Below are positions 18,901 through 27,550 of a stretch of 64,000 nucleotides of DNA, in pieces. Origin of the DNA: M3007 sp046296435 (GTDB lineage: Bacteria; Bacteroidota; Bacteroidia; Chitinophagales; Saprospiraceae); NCBI GenBank assembly GCA_046296435.1, contig JBKBLI010000009.1:11720-75719 (forward strand), in the 5' to 3' direction. The notes under the pieces are model-generated. The model made no database searches and was not told the DNA's origin. It worked only from the letters and a program-made list of their open reading frames with translations. Position 1 is the first letter of the stretch. Each line of letters begins with the position of its first letter. The position numbers were made by a program, and so were the translations under genes.

Positions 18901-21900
18901 TTCGGACCAGTCTGTCCGTCAATCCAGACAAACGTATATCCCGGCGTGCCGCCTGATGCCGCTACGCTTGCTGAACCTGTAGCGCCCCCAAAGCAATTGC
19001 TTGGCTGGGTAGCGACAGAAGCCATTATCGGCGACGGCTCGTCGATGGTAACGGTCGCCGTCGCCGTACAAGCGTTGGCGTCGCTGATGGTCGCGCGGTA
19101 GCATCCTGCCGGAAGATTTGATTGCATAGCGCCGTTGAGGACAGGACCTCCCGCACAATTTTGCCAGGTCGCCATCAGGGCGCCTGAGCCTCCGGAGGCA
19201 GTTGCCTGTACGATGCCATTGGCTACGCCCGCACAGGTGGCATCGACAGCCGAAGCGGCGACCTGAATAGGGGGCGGCTCGCCAATATTGAATACTACTG
19301 TATCGCGACAACCGTTGGCGTCAATAGCGACTACAAAATGTGGCCCGGCGGTAAAGAATTGAGAAAAATTGCCGCTGGGAGAAGCCGGAAACATGCCATC
19401 TGGCAAAAAAATGACCGGGTCGGCTCCGCTGACTACATCAATGAATGCCGATCCGCTGGCAGAGCCGTGGCATAGCGCATCTTGTACCCCGCTCAACTGA
19501 ACTTGCAAACCGCAAGACTGTTGCGGAAACACATAGATCCCCTCGCTCACCTCCTGCGCGCATGCATTGCCTTGCTCATACCCCCGCACCCATATCCGGG
19601 CCGTATCGCCATCGGCGTATCCGCCGACCATATAACTCAAGCCGGGGCCGTTGAAACTCCAGAATGCGCCATCCGTGCTAACCTCGTAATAAGCGGCTCC
19701 CGGCGTAGGGTCCCACACCCAGTTGATCCCGCCAGCTCCGTCAGGATAAGGCGTGAGGTTGTTGGGAGCGGCCAAGGTTTGCCAGGCGATCACATTAAAT
19801 GTATCCTTTAATTGACAACCAAACGCATTTGTCGCTACGACCCAGTATTGATCGCTTTGGGTGGCTTGCAGTTTGGGCGCATTGCAAGTGTAACAAGACA
19901 ATCCCGGCTTGAGGGACCAACTGTGGTAGTAACCGGTGTTGGCGCGGAAAGTCAGCGACCAGTTTTTCAGCAGACCGGTATAGTTTTCGCCGGAGGCGTC
20001 GGAGATCTCTAAGCGCCAAGGCCCATTGATGAAAGCATAGTTGAGCGCATTCCAAGGCCCCTGGGGCGCGTAGTCGCCCGAAAACGGCGGCGAGGCGCCC
20101 GAGATAGGCTGCATGGCGTCGGGGCGAAAACAGGTTTGCAGGTAATTGGCGCCGGCGCCGCCGTTCTGATTAGACAGCAGCAACGCCTTGCCGTCGGGCG
20201 ACAACAGGCGCAGGCGCAGGGCGTGGGTATGCGGCGTCTCCAAAGAGACGCAAACGGCCTCAATTTGGTCAAGCGGCGCGCTGAGCCAGTTGTAACCTAT
20301 ATGACCCACAATGATTTCGGAAAAAAAAGGCGAGGACGTCGGGTGCGCGCGCGCAAGGAAAGGCGTAGGGTTGGGGGCCGCAAAACTCAATAAATCCGGA
20401 AGAGGATCGGCCGGATCGTAAGGTCCAATCAGGCGCTCTTCGCCCACGCACATGTCCAGATCGGGAAGATTAGGGAATTGATTGGGGCATGCGATACACT
20501 CAGGGTGAGTAGGGGGCAAAGCCTGCATTTGCAAAGCCGTATCCCAACGACAACCAAACGCATCCTGCACTTCAAAGCGAAAGACTTGCGGCCCGGCCTG
20601 CTGGGCTATGGCCTCGATCTCCGTAATTTGATGACTCACGATAGAGACATGCGACTGCCACTCGCCTGAAACCAACGCCGGCTCAAAACGCTCTTCGGGA
20701 GGAAATAGGCCCGCCTCAAACTTAATACCCCACGAAAACAAAAATCCGTTGTCTAAGGGCCAGTAGTCCGTGACCGTCAAGGTCCACAGACCGTTGAGCG
20801 GACAACCCGTCAACTGCGTGTAAGGCTGAAAGGGCGCATAAACTCCCGCCGGCAAGACGCCGCCGGAGGGCAAAAACATATTGGCGTAGTCAATCCAGTT
20901 AGGATTTGAGGCGGTAGCGGCCCAGACGTAATCAAAACCCTTGCCGGGAATGGGGTTGAAACTATCATTTTCGTTCGGAATGCCCAGCGCAATTTTGGAT
21001 CCGACCTGTCCGGCAAACTGATGCAGCACGACCGACTTGCCGCTCGGACAACTCAGGCGAATCTCCAGATCTCTGGCCCACGAATGCTCCATATTGACTC
21101 GGACTTCGCTGAGCATCAGCGCGTTGTCTAAAGTCTGACCCGGCGCAAAAGCATTGACGGCCAGGGTCGATTGATAGGGCGCCCCGATACCGTCGGGGAT
21201 GGCCAAGGAATCAGAGCGAAATCCGCCTAATGTGAATTTTTCAGACTTGCTTCGGGCAGTTACATGCGCTTCAGACGACGGACTTATGGCCCCTTTCAGT
21301 CGGATGGTATCGCCAACGCATACAGTTGTCGGCGCAACAAGCGGACTTTCGAACAGCGGCCGCGGCGCCACCCGCACGCGCAATACGGCCGGCGCCGCAC
21401 TTACGCAACCCATTGCATCGCGGATGACCAAATGCGCGTAATAGGCGCCAGAGCGTTGATAAGCGTGCGTTACCTCTTGCCCAAGACCCACGCCCCCATC
21501 TCCAAAAATCCATTCAAATTGCGAGGTCTGATTCGATTGAACATACCCCATACCATTTTGAGGATATGCGCCCTGCCCCATAAACACAACCTGATCGCCA
21601 GGACAAATATCTATCCAACCCGTATCGACAGGCGAGGGCGAAGGAAGCGTTTGCGCAATGGATGCCACAATAGACTGACATACCACATGACAGGAAATAT
21701 CGGCTATCCACCCTGCTCCGGGCGGATTGTTGTTAGATCGAAAGACTACGGTCAAACAACCGCTCGGGTTGGCGTCGGTAGCTTGCACTAAAAAAGGCTG
21801 CGAAGGTCCGTAATCCGCTACGCAAGCCAATTTGGGCCAGGTCGCGTCAGGGCCGTCGTACACGCACAACTCGTGCGTAGGGTGGATATCTACACTCTTG

Positions 21901-22124
21901 AAATGCAGACGAACCCGAGACAATCCCGGAACGTCCGAACAAAAAGTCTTTGTAAACGTCTCCTGCGTTGAATATGGACCTGCCGACCCACCGCTATCAG
22001 TAAACGTCCCCATACATGCGTTGACGCTTTGGTTGTTCATCAGATATACCTGAGCAACCATAGCCGGAGTGCGGAATAGCCACAAAACCAAAAGCAAGCA
22101 AGCTGACTTCTGCCAACCTTTCAT
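15930..22124 (-). CDS. Giant SprB-repeat adhesin-like protein, T9SS type B sorting domain
   Basis: 2064 residues from ATG 22124 (MKGWQKSACLLLVLWLF signal peptide). Modules in order: CUB-like domain, about 24-135; PKD domain, about 175-260 (FEWIFGDGGVGLGQEVTHAY); a proprotein-convertase-P-like domain, about 345-468 (DLEIRLSCPSGKSVVLHQFA); a second P-like domain, about 625-730; a fibronectin-III-like region, about 780-855; thirteen SprB-type repeats, about 878-1815, each of the form C-G---G-----GG--PY-Y-W; and a gliding-motility C-terminal domain from about 1971 (YVPSGFTPNGDGANDLLGVL; FNRWGALVFE; GWDGRFNGEDAAPDVYVW). This is a T9SS type B cargo exposed on the cell surface. Adhesion or gliding is inferred from SprB; binding targets are unknown. 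The longer upstream start is less likely because it buries the signal peptide. Confidence 0.93.
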   Translation of the reverse strand: MKGWQKSACLLLVLWLFRTPAMVAQVYLMNNQSVNACMGTFTDSGGSAGPYSTQETFTKTFCSDVPGLSRVRLHFKSVDIHPTHELCVYDGPDATWPKLACVADYGPSQPFLVQATDANPSGCLTVVFRSNNNPPGAGWIADISCHVVCQSIVASIAQTLPSPSPVDTGWIDICPGDQVVFMGQGAYPQNGMGYVQSNQTSQFEWIFGDGGVGLGQEVTHAYQRSGAYYAHLVIRDAMGCVSAAPAVLRVRVAPRPLFESPLVAPTTVCVGDTIRLKGAISPSSEAHVTARSKSEKFTLGGFRSDSLAIPDGIGAPYQSTLAVNAFAPGQTLDNALMLSEVRVNMEHSWARDLEIRLSCPSGKSVVLHQFAGQVGSKIALGIPNENDSFNPIPGKGFDYVWAATASNPNWIDYANMFLPSGGVLPAGVYAPFQPYTQLTGCPLNGLWTLTVTDYWPLDNGFLFSWGIKFEAGLFPPEERFEPALVSGEWQSHVSIVSHQITEIEAIAQQAGPQVFRFEVQDAFGCRWDTALQMQALPPTHPECIACPNQFPNLPDLDMCVGEERLIGPYDPADPLPDLLSFAAPNPTPFLARAHPTSSPFFSEIIVGHIGYNWLSAPLDQIEAVCVSLETPHTHALRLRLLSPDGKALLLSNQNGGAGANYLQTCFRPDAMQPISGASPPFSGDYAPQGPWNALNYAFINGPWRLEISDASGENYTGLLKNWSLTFRANTGYYHSWSLKPGLSCYTCNAPKLQATQSDQYWVVATNAFGCQLKDTFNVIAWQTLAAPNNLTPYPDGAGGINWVWDPTPGAAYYEVSTDGAFWSFNGPGLSYMVGGYADGDTARIWVRGYEQGNACAQEVSEGIYVFPQQSCGLQVQLSGVQDALCHGSASGSAFIDVVSGADPVIFLPDGMFPASPSGNFSQFFTAGPHFVVAIDANGCRDTVVFNIGEPPPIQVAASAVDATCAGVANGIVQATASGGSGALMATWQNCAGGPVLNGAMQSNLPAGCYRATISDANACTATATVTIDEPSPIMASVATQPSNCFGGATGSASVAASGGTPGYTFVWIDGQTGPNAQGLSAGPISVTVRDQNGCEVAASGIVGQSVAILLDSTRITSATCANSADGTARVFVSGGVQPYEYLWSNQQTGPVLTAAPGVYEVSVTDASLCSAIFQVVIGAPPPLQASLTLATGVTCAGACDAALEAQATGGSGSYQYAWDMGVNANGAQASGLCAGLYGVTVTDAALCTASAFFDVPAAAAIQVAINAMPPDCFDSQNGQAQAVATGGTGAYQYLWSSGATTPVATGLACGTATVIVSDANGCQVEASAFLNCPPALIIDSIAAQAALCFGQNNAQLTVYAQGGVGALSYQWNDPNQQTGPTAQGLTPGAYTVTVRDANGCSVSRQAEATQPLPLSLSVGSAPVSCFGGANGQAWAIVNGGTPPYVYIWNGVPQTDTISELSAGVYLAAITDANNCPSQSAAVVVTEPSSAVNVVIASLRRPCANESNGQLEALAAGGAGGPYQYLWSDGQEGPAAVNLFQGIYTVTASDVQGCTAAASASITQLDTVTVNVAFVPPVCAGQASGVAAVNKVKGGLGGGVLSNYNYAWSVPGAPNQESIGGLSGGVKYFVTVSDAQGCTGVDSVTLTDPPPILIGLEKKDVSCFGANDGIAGVNFIQNAALPLLGYLWSNGHTSSQINNLSEGIYTVTLTDNKGCTGNASIEIAEAAPMTLDMEVSSIVCHGDSSGRIAVTPIGGSPPYTFAWNTGATTNVLSNIRAGNYTVVVTDAKGCVAEATRQITQPDAPDIQIALTQPRCYGDPGGAISVTLSGATPPYRFAIDDGPFVGSSKFIGLRGGNYTLRIADALGCRFSTTVSLPQPLPIVLELPEEYRISLGDSLLLSPQWFNTIGEPTFEWQSAYAGDSLRCNDPPECSEIRVSPITTTAYTLTVRDENGCTARVQTRVWVDKKRAIYVPSGFTPNGDGANDLLGVLGRSQNVRMIRLFQVFNRWGALVFEDRNLQINDPQHGWDGRFNGEDAAPDVYVWLVEVEYIDGFVEIYKGETTLIR

Positions 22125-22298
22125 AAAAACATGTTCGTGGGATGGATTAAAAAAAAACATGCAACCAAAATCGAGAAACGCCCGACGCCGGCTCCATGAC
22201 AATTTGTGTCGCCGTGACACGCAGCCACGTACGCTCAACTCAAAGCGGAAGCGTAATGCCGGACATTGGGCCAGACAAAATCGCTACCGTTTCAAGGG

Positions 22299-22328
22299 CA
22301 AATATACATGCAAAAAATCTAAAAGCAA
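22299..22328 (-). promoter_or_regulatory. Consensus promoter of the adhesin-PorP operon
   Basis: On the minus strand TTG (22328-22326), a 19-bp spacer and TATATTTG (22306-22299) match the Bacteroidota consensus in both boxes and spacing. The leader to the adhesin ATG would be about 170 nt. The -33 box directly abuts the stop codon of the upstream lipoprotein gene, so the adhesin operon has its own promoter. Confidence 0.7.
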
Positions 22329-23063
22329 TCAATTTCCTTTCTGCGGACGCGATCCGGACTGCAATTGTCCGCCCTGAGGGGCCGTCAGGCTACCCGAGCC
22401 GCTTGCAGGAGGGGCCGTCAACGAACCGGGGCCTGATGCGGCTCCGGAAGCGCGCGGGGCCGGCGCCCCTGGCGCAGGCGCGCTACCCGAACCCGGCATA
22501 GCAGACCCCGTTCCGGCTGCCGCGCCCGGGTCGCTTGTCTGGTTCTGAACATCTCGCGGCGCCTGGCGCAGGGCTTCTTCAGCCTCAGCGGCGCGCGCAC
22601 TCAATCTTTCCAGAACGATCGCCCCCACGCTGTCGGTACGTTGGATGGCTCTTTCGACGCGTTCGCCGAATATGCTTAGCTCCGCATGTCTCGCCTCCGC
22701 CTCTTCTTTTGACATTCTGCCCGCCTTGTACTCTGCGTTGATTCGGTCTAATTCGGCCATTACCTTCTGGTATTCTTTGGCAATAGCCTCATACCGATCG
22801 GCCACCTGACGCGCGCGCTGGGCCGCTTCCATACTCTCTACATCCAAACCGCTTTGCGACCCTACAAACTGCTCTACGACTTTTAACTTGGTTTGGATCT
22901 CGGAAGAAAAACTCTGGGCTTTGGCGCTCATTTCTTGAGCAGGGGCCTCTAATTTTTGCTTTTCCTCTTCAATCTGCTGGACAAGCGCCTGATCTGCTTT
23001 GTTGCCGCACGAAAGCGCGAGCCATACGAAAGCGAAAAAAAATGTGGTGTTTACGATACGCAT
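22329..23063 (-). CDS. Coiled-coil lipoprotein with Pro/Gly/Ala-rich tail, unknown function
   Basis: 244 residues. The N-terminal signal ends in LALSCG with Cys19 as the lipidation site. Residues about 25-165 are highly charged and helical (QIEEEKQKLEAPAQEMSAKA; YEAIAKEYQKVMAELDRINA), predicting a long coiled coil. Residues about 175-244 are low-complexity Gly/Ala/Pro/Ser (GSAMPGSGSAPAPGAPAPRA), a likely flexible spacer. I recognise no family. It is upstream of and codirectional with the giant adhesin, but a separate promoter lies between them. It could be a periplasmic or surface spacer protein; this is a guess from composition. Confidence 0.7.
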   Translation of the reverse strand: MRIVNTTFFFAFVWLALSCGNKADQALVQQIEEEKQKLEAPAQEMSAKAQSFSSEIQTKLKVVEQFVGSQSGLDVESMEAAQRARQVADRYEAIAKEYQKVMAELDRINAEYKAGRMSKEEAEARHAELSIFGERVERAIQRTDSVGAIVLERLSARAAEAEEALRQAPRDVQNQTSDPGAAAGTGSAMPGSGSAPAPGAPAPRASGAASGPGSLTAPPASGSGSLTAPQGGQLQSGSRPQKGN

Positions 23064-23500
23064 TTTCGAAAAAATTTAGTCAAAATGATATGGTTTGGCT
23101 CTCGGGAGGCCATATATTCGTTGTTTGACATGCAAAGTGGCCATGGTCATGCGGAAGCGAAATGGATCTCGCAGTTTTTTAAAGCCTTAGCGCTTTTTTC
23201 TGCATTCGGGCCGCGTTTTTTTCGCAGAACCTAGCAACCGCCGCACGATGGGGCCAACGGACCAAGCTGTGCTTTCGCATCCCGCCCGTTTTTTTCTTTT
23301 GCCGAAAAAAGCCAATTCCGGACGCAGCCAGGCGCAATTTCCTCAATCGGCGGCTCGATTTTTTGAACAAAAAAAAGAACTTAGGCAGGCCGAAGACGTT
23401 CAACTTTTGCAAAAAAATTGAGCGCAGTCGACTTTTTTCAAAAAAAACTACATCGCAAAGGTATTTCTACGCAACCAACAAGACGCGCATATTTTTACAA
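23064..23500. other. Intergenic region upstream of pyrR, no supported gene
   Basis: Part of a 520-bp stretch between divergent genes, ending at the pyrR promoter. It holds several paired T runs and A runs (for example about 23440-23453) and terminator-like short hairpins followed by T runs near 23188 and 23215. Short open frames in it have no family features. No PyrR-type attenuator is visible between the promoter and pyrR. Confidence 0.4.
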
Positions 23501-23534
23501 TTGTCGCCTGAGTCGAATTTTTGCCCTACTTTTG
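23501..23534 (+). promoter_or_regulatory. Promoter of pyrR-pyrB
   Basis: TTG at 23501-23503, a 23-bp spacer and TACTTTTG (exact TAnnTTTG) at 23527-23534. The spacer is at the long end of the usual range. The leader to the GTG start is about 45 nt. Confidence 0.5.
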
Positions 23535-23584
23535 CCAGCGCAAATGCAGTTTCCTTTTTTCTCAAAAAATAAGCGGCCTCAGCG

Positions 23585-24142
23585 GTGAATGCAGGAAAAC
23601 TGATCCTCGAAAAAGAGCGCCTGCGCCTGACCATCGAACGCCTGTGCTGTCAGGTGGTTGAAGACTGGGCGGATCCGGACGAGTGGCGTATCGTTGGCAT
23701 ACAGCCCAGGGGCGTTCCTTTGGCCAACCGCATACACCGCCGCCTATGCGAGTTGTGCGATGGTCGTCCCATCCCTTACGGCAAGTTGGATATCACATTT
23801 TACCGCGACGACTTTCGGATGCACGATAAGCCCCTGACTGCCTACCCCAACGAAATGGACTTTTTGGTAGCCGACAAAAAGGTGCTGTTCGTGGACGATG
23901 TGCTCTACACCGGACGCACCATACAGGCCGCGCTGGCCGCGCTCCAACACTACGGCCGCCCCAAGGCGGTAGAACTGCTGGTGCTGGTGGACAGGCGCTT
24001 CAACCGTCACCTGCCCATACAGCCCGATTTTACGGGTATTGCCGTGGACGCCCTCGACGATGCCTACGTCAAGGTCAAATGGGAGGAAACGCACGGAGAA
24101 GATAGCGTGATTCTTTACGAGGCCAAACACAAAGAAGCATGA
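23585..24142 (+). CDS. pyrR: Bifunctional pyrimidine operon regulator / uracil phosphoribosyltransferase PyrR
   Basis: 185 residues. It has the PyrR/phosphoribosyltransferase fold with the PRPP-binding loop VLFVDDVLYTGRTIQAAL (about residues 99-116) and the family segments GIQPRGVPLANRIHRRL and GKLDITFYRDDFR. In firmicutes PyrR binds pyr mRNA and attenuates transcription, with weak UPRT activity; whether it regulates here is unknown. The start is GTG at 23585, because the nearby ATG at 23589 is out of frame. Its stop overlaps the pyrB start by 4 bp (ATGA), so the two are translationally coupled. Confidence 0.93.
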   Translation: MNAGKLILEKERLRLTIERLCCQVVEDWADPDEWRIVGIQPRGVPLANRIHRRLCELCDGRPIPYGKLDITFYRDDFRMHDKPLTAYPNEMDFLVADKKVLFVDDVLYTGRTIQAALAALQHYGRPKAVELLVLVDRRFNRHLPIQPDFTGIAVDALDDAYVKVKWEETHGEDSVILYEAKHKEA

Positions 24143-25056
24143 ACAAACACCTCCTCGGTATCAAAGACCTGCAAGAAGAAGACATTCAATTGATCTTCGA
24201 AACAGCGGACAACTTCAAAGAGGTGATCAACCGCCCGATCAAAAAGGTGCCCAGTCTTCGGGATATTACAGTAGCCAATCTTTTTTTTGAAAATAGCACC
24301 CGCACACGTATTTCGTTCGAGTTGGCCGAGCGCCGTCTGAGCGCCGATGTGGTCAACTTCGCAGCTTCAGGCTCAAGCGTAAGCAAGGGCGAAACCCTGC
24401 TTGACACGGTCAACAACATCTTGGCCATGAAGGTCGATATGGTCGTGATGCGCCACCCCGCTCCGGGCGCTTGCGTTTATTTGGCTGAGCGTATCGACGC
24501 CAATATCATCAACGCCGGCGACGGCTCGCATGAGCACCCTACGCAGGCGTTACTCGACGCTTATTCGCTGCGCGAGCGCATGGGAGACCTGCGGGGCAAA
24601 AACATAGCTATCATCGGCGATATCATGCACGGACGCGTCGCTCTGAGCAATGTGCTGTGCCTCCAAAAGCTGGGGGCCAAGGTACGGGTATGCGGCCCGC
24701 CTACGCTCATCCCCAAGCACTATGCAGCCTTGGGCGTAGAGGTGAGCTATGACCTACGCGACACCCTGCGTTGGTGCGACGCCGTCAATGTGCTGCGCAT
24801 ACAATTGGAACGTCAGAATATTCGTTTAATTCCCAGCTTGAGAGAATATCATCTCTACTATGGGATCGACGGAGACTTGTTGCGAGAGCTTGATCGGCCC
24901 ATCGTGCTGTTGCACCCCGGGCCGATCAATCGCGGCGTGGAACTCAGCAGCGACGCCGCCGACGGCCCGCACAACATCATCCTCCAACAGGTTGAGAACG
25001 GGGTGGCTATACGCATGGCTGTCCTGTATCTGTTGGCGCAAAAACGCGGCGCCTGA
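24139..25056 (+). CDS. pyrB: Aspartate carbamoyltransferase catalytic subunit
   Basis: 305 residues. It catalyses the first committed step of pyrimidine synthesis, joining carbamoyl phosphate and aspartate. Active-site motifs are present: FENSTRTRISFELAERRL (carbamoyl-phosphate binding, about residues 50-67), the HPAPGA and HPTQALLDAYSL segments, and LLHPGPINRGVEL near the C-terminus. Length matches the catalytic chain and no pyrI regulatory gene follows, consistent with an unregulated trimer. Overlaps pyrR by 4 bp. Confidence 0.96.
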   Translation: MNKHLLGIKDLQEEDIQLIFETADNFKEVINRPIKKVPSLRDITVANLFFENSTRTRISFELAERRLSADVVNFAASGSSVSKGETLLDTVNNILAMKVDMVVMRHPAPGACVYLAERIDANIINAGDGSHEHPTQALLDAYSLRERMGDLRGKNIAIIGDIMHGRVALSNVLCLQKLGAKVRVCGPPTLIPKHYAALGVEVSYDLRDTLRWCDAVNVLRIQLERQNIRLIPSLREYHLYYGIDGDLLRELDRPIVLLHPGPINRGVELSSDAADGPHNIILQQVENGVAIRMAVLYLLAQKRGA

Positions 25057-25278
25057 AGCGGCATGCCGCGGAGCGGTGTAAAGAAAACACGCGCATTGGC
25101 AAGCGTCCGGGTCAGTAGGCGGGCAAGAGCCGCGGGCAGGCCCATGGTCACATGTTTTGCTCTCCGGCATCTGTAATAAAGGCCGGGAAAGCGTCTGGAC
25201 GGGTTTCCTGTCGGAGCCATGGCGACTTGACATCATGACGAACATTAGCGTTCATTCACTTTTTTCAAAAAAAAATAC

Positions 25279-25950
25279 ATGCGCAAACACCTGATCGCCC
25301 CATCGATGTTGGCCGCCGATTTCAGTCGTCTGGCCGCCGAAATTGAGATGGTCAACCAGAGCGAGGCCGACTGGTTCCACCTCGATGTGATGGATGGGCG
25401 TTTTGTTCCTAACATTACTTTCGGCCAGTTCGTCATCGAAGCCATGGCCCGACACACGCGCAAGCCGCTGGACGTCCACCTGATGATTGTAGAGCCGGAG
25501 CGCTACGTAGAGTCGTTTCGAAAAGCGGGGGCCGATGTGATTACGGTGCACTACGAAGCCTGTCCCAACCTGCACCGCACCATCTATCAGATCAAAGAGT
25601 TCGGGGCAAAGGCGGGTGTGGCCATCAATCCGCATACGCCCGTCGAGGCCCTTTGCGAGGTGATTGAGGATGTAGATTTGGTATGCGTCATGGGCGTGAA
25701 CCCCGGATTCGGAGGACAGAAGTTTATCTACCGCACGCTGGATAAAACCCGACGGCTACGCGACCTCATCGACGAGCGCAACGCCGCGGCTCTGATCGAA
25801 ATAGACGGCGGCGTGGGCCTGCAAAATGCCGAACGCCTTCTTCAAGCCGGCGCCGACGTGTTGGTAGCGGGCAGCAGCGTGTTCGGGGCCTCAGACCCTA
25901 CGGCGGCCATTGCGCAACTCAAGGCGTTCCACAGCGTATTTGATATTTGA
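25279..25950 (+). CDS. rpe: Ribulose-phosphate 3-epimerase
   Basis: 223 residues, standard length. It interconverts ribulose 5-phosphate and xylulose 5-phosphate in the pentose phosphate pathway. TIM-barrel motifs are HLDVMDGRFVPNITFG (metal and catalytic Asp), VMGVNPGFGGQKFI (phosphate-binding loop) and IEIDGGVGLQNAERLL with ADVLVAGSSVFG. The 222-bp stretch before it (25057-25278) contains no gene; a T-run/A-run element (25260-25275) sits directly before the ATG. The LptF/LptG-family gene follows 4 bp after the stop, suggesting cotranscription. Confidence 0.96.
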   Translation: MRKHLIAPSMLAADFSRLAAEIEMVNQSEADWFHLDVMDGRFVPNITFGQFVIEAMARHTRKPLDVHLMIVEPERYVESFRKAGADVITVHYEACPNLHRTIYQIKEFGAKAGVAINPHTPVEALCEVIEDVDLVCVMGVNPGFGGQKFIYRTLDKTRRLRDLIDERNAAALIEIDGGVGLQNAERLLQAGADVLVAGSSVFGASDPTAAIAQLKAFHSVFDI

Positions 25951-25954
25951 GGGC

Positions 25955-27550
25955 ATGAAGCAGATTGATCGCCTTTTGCTGGGCAGTTTTCTGGGGCCCT
26001 TTGCGATATCGTTTGGCATTGCGCTGTTTGTGTTGGTGATGCAATTCCTGTGGGTCTATATCGACGACATCGCCGGCAAGGGGATCAGCATTTTTCTTTT
26101 GGCGGAGTTGATCGGTTATTTGTCTGTTTCGACCTTTCCGATGGCGCTGCCCATAGCGGTGTTGCTCTCCTCGGTCATGGTAACCGGCAATCTGGCCGAG
26201 CGCTATGAGCTTTCGAGCTTCAAATCGGCGGGCGTTTCGCTGCTGCGCATCATGAGAAGTTTGGTCATCGCTTCGGCGATGATTGCCATTTTTTCGTATG
26301 TCTGTTCGGACTTTCTGATTCCCAAGGCCAACCTCCAATTCAAGTCCCGCTTGTACGACATCCGCAAACAGAAACCCGCGCTGGCCGTCGAACCCGGTAT
26401 CTTCAACGAGGATTTCAGGCAGTTTGTGATGCGCGTCGGACGCAAAGACCGAAAGGGCGACGGCATCAGCGAGATATTGATCGAAGACAACTCGCAGATC
26501 GGCAACGTCCGCTTCAATCAAATCCTTGCGGACAGCGGTCGCATGTTCACTGCCCGCGACAAGCGATACTTTGTGATGGAACTATACAACGGCATGCAGT
26601 ACCAGGAACCCGCCAGCGGGGCATCCGGCAATGCTTCGAGCCGCTATCCTTTTGTGCGCACCAAATTCAAAACCTGGACAAAGGTCTGGGACCTGGGCGA
26701 ATTCGAGATGAACCGCACGGACGAAGAGCGATTCAAAGGACAGCGGGTAACCCTTTCTATGGCCCAATTGCGGGACTACATGGACTCTTTGGGGCGCGAC
26801 ATATCGACCACCAAGCAGGCCCTGGCCGACGATCTGCTGACCAATGTGCGCAAAAAGCCCCAGCCGCCGCCCGCTTCTGAATTGCGCCTTCAGGATTCGC
26901 TGCGGCGCGCGCTTGTTGAAAAAGTTCGGCGCTCGCAGCAAGCGCCGGCGAACGCCGATCTCGGGCTTCCCCACGCGCCCCAAGGCCCGGATCTGCCACG
27001 GCAACGCGCACCCTACATCGACGCCGGCTCTGAGGACTTTTTAGGCAGTTTTCAGGCGGAGTATCACGCTGCGCTGCGTCGCGAAGCATCCAACCGCCTG
27101 CGCACAGCGCTCATCAGCTTGGAGACGCGCGCCTCGCAGGCTGAATCCCGCCGATTAGACTATGTCAAGACGGGATACGAGTTGTACTCCAAGTATAGCT
27201 TTGCGCTGGTCTGTGTGATATTCATGTTCATAGGCGCGCCGATGGGCGCTTTGATTCGCAAGGGTGGATTTGGATACCCGATCTTGGTGTCCATCATATT
27301 TTTCGTGACCTTCGTGATGCTGGCCATCACCTGCAAGAAATTGGCCGAACTCTACATCCTCCCGCCTTTTTGGGCGGCCATGACGCCCTGCCTGGCACTG
27401 TTGCCAATCAGCGCTTTGGTAACCTTCAAGGCCATGAACGACTCCAACTTGTTCAGCACCGAACGCATCGATGCGCTGCTGACCCGGCTCAGACAATGGC
27501 TGGAGCGCAAGTTCAAACTACATTCCACCCATACAGATACGCTTGACTGA
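25955..27550 (+). CDS. LptF/LptG family permease
   Basis: 531 residues. LptF and LptG form the membrane part of the ABC transporter that pulls lipopolysaccharide from the inner membrane into the periplasmic bridge. Three N-terminal helices (GPFAISFGIALFVLVMQFLW; ELIGYLSVSTFPMALPIAVL; LVIASAMIAIFSYVC) and three C-terminal helices (FALVCVIFMFIGAPMGALI; PILVSIIFFVTFVMLAITC; AMTPCLALLPISALVTF) flank a periplasmic domain. The conserved GAPMGALIRKGGFGYP lies at the start of the C-terminal block. The periplasmic part contains an Arg/Gln/Pro-rich insertion (about residues 305-360) that I do not expect in the family core. ATG 25955 is preferred since the longer frame overlaps rpe. Whether it is LptF or LptG cannot be said. 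Confidence 0.88.
   Translation: MKQIDRLLLGSFLGPFAISFGIALFVLVMQFLWVYIDDIAGKGISIFLLAELIGYLSVSTFPMALPIAVLLSSVMVTGNLAERYELSSFKSAGVSLLRIMRSLVIASAMIAIFSYVCSDFLIPKANLQFKSRLYDIRKQKPALAVEPGIFNEDFRQFVMRVGRKDRKGDGISEILIEDNSQIGNVRFNQILADSGRMFTARDKRYFVMELYNGMQYQEPASGASGNASSRYPFVRTKFKTWTKVWDLGEFEMNRTDEERFKGQRVTLSMAQLRDYMDSLGRDISTTKQALADDLLTNVRKKPQPPPASELRLQDSLRRALVEKVRRSQQAPANADLGLPHAPQGPDLPRQRAPYIDAGSEDFLGSFQAEYHAALRREASNRLRTALISLETRASQAESRRLDYVKTGYELYSKYSFALVCVIFMFIGAPMGALIRKGGFGYPILVSIIFFVTFVMLAITCKKLAELYILPPFWAAMTPCLALLPISALVTFKAMNDSNLFSTERIDALLTRLRQWLERKFKLHSTHTDTLD

Noticed and set aside
15930..22124. SprB repeat array considered as a DNA tandem repeat or CRISPR-like array
   Set aside because: The repeats are conserved at protein level only, with divergent DNA and no regular spacers.
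23585..23600. ATG at 23589 as the pyrR start
   Set aside because: It is out of frame with PyrR; the GTG at 23585 gives the correct frame and family N-terminus.
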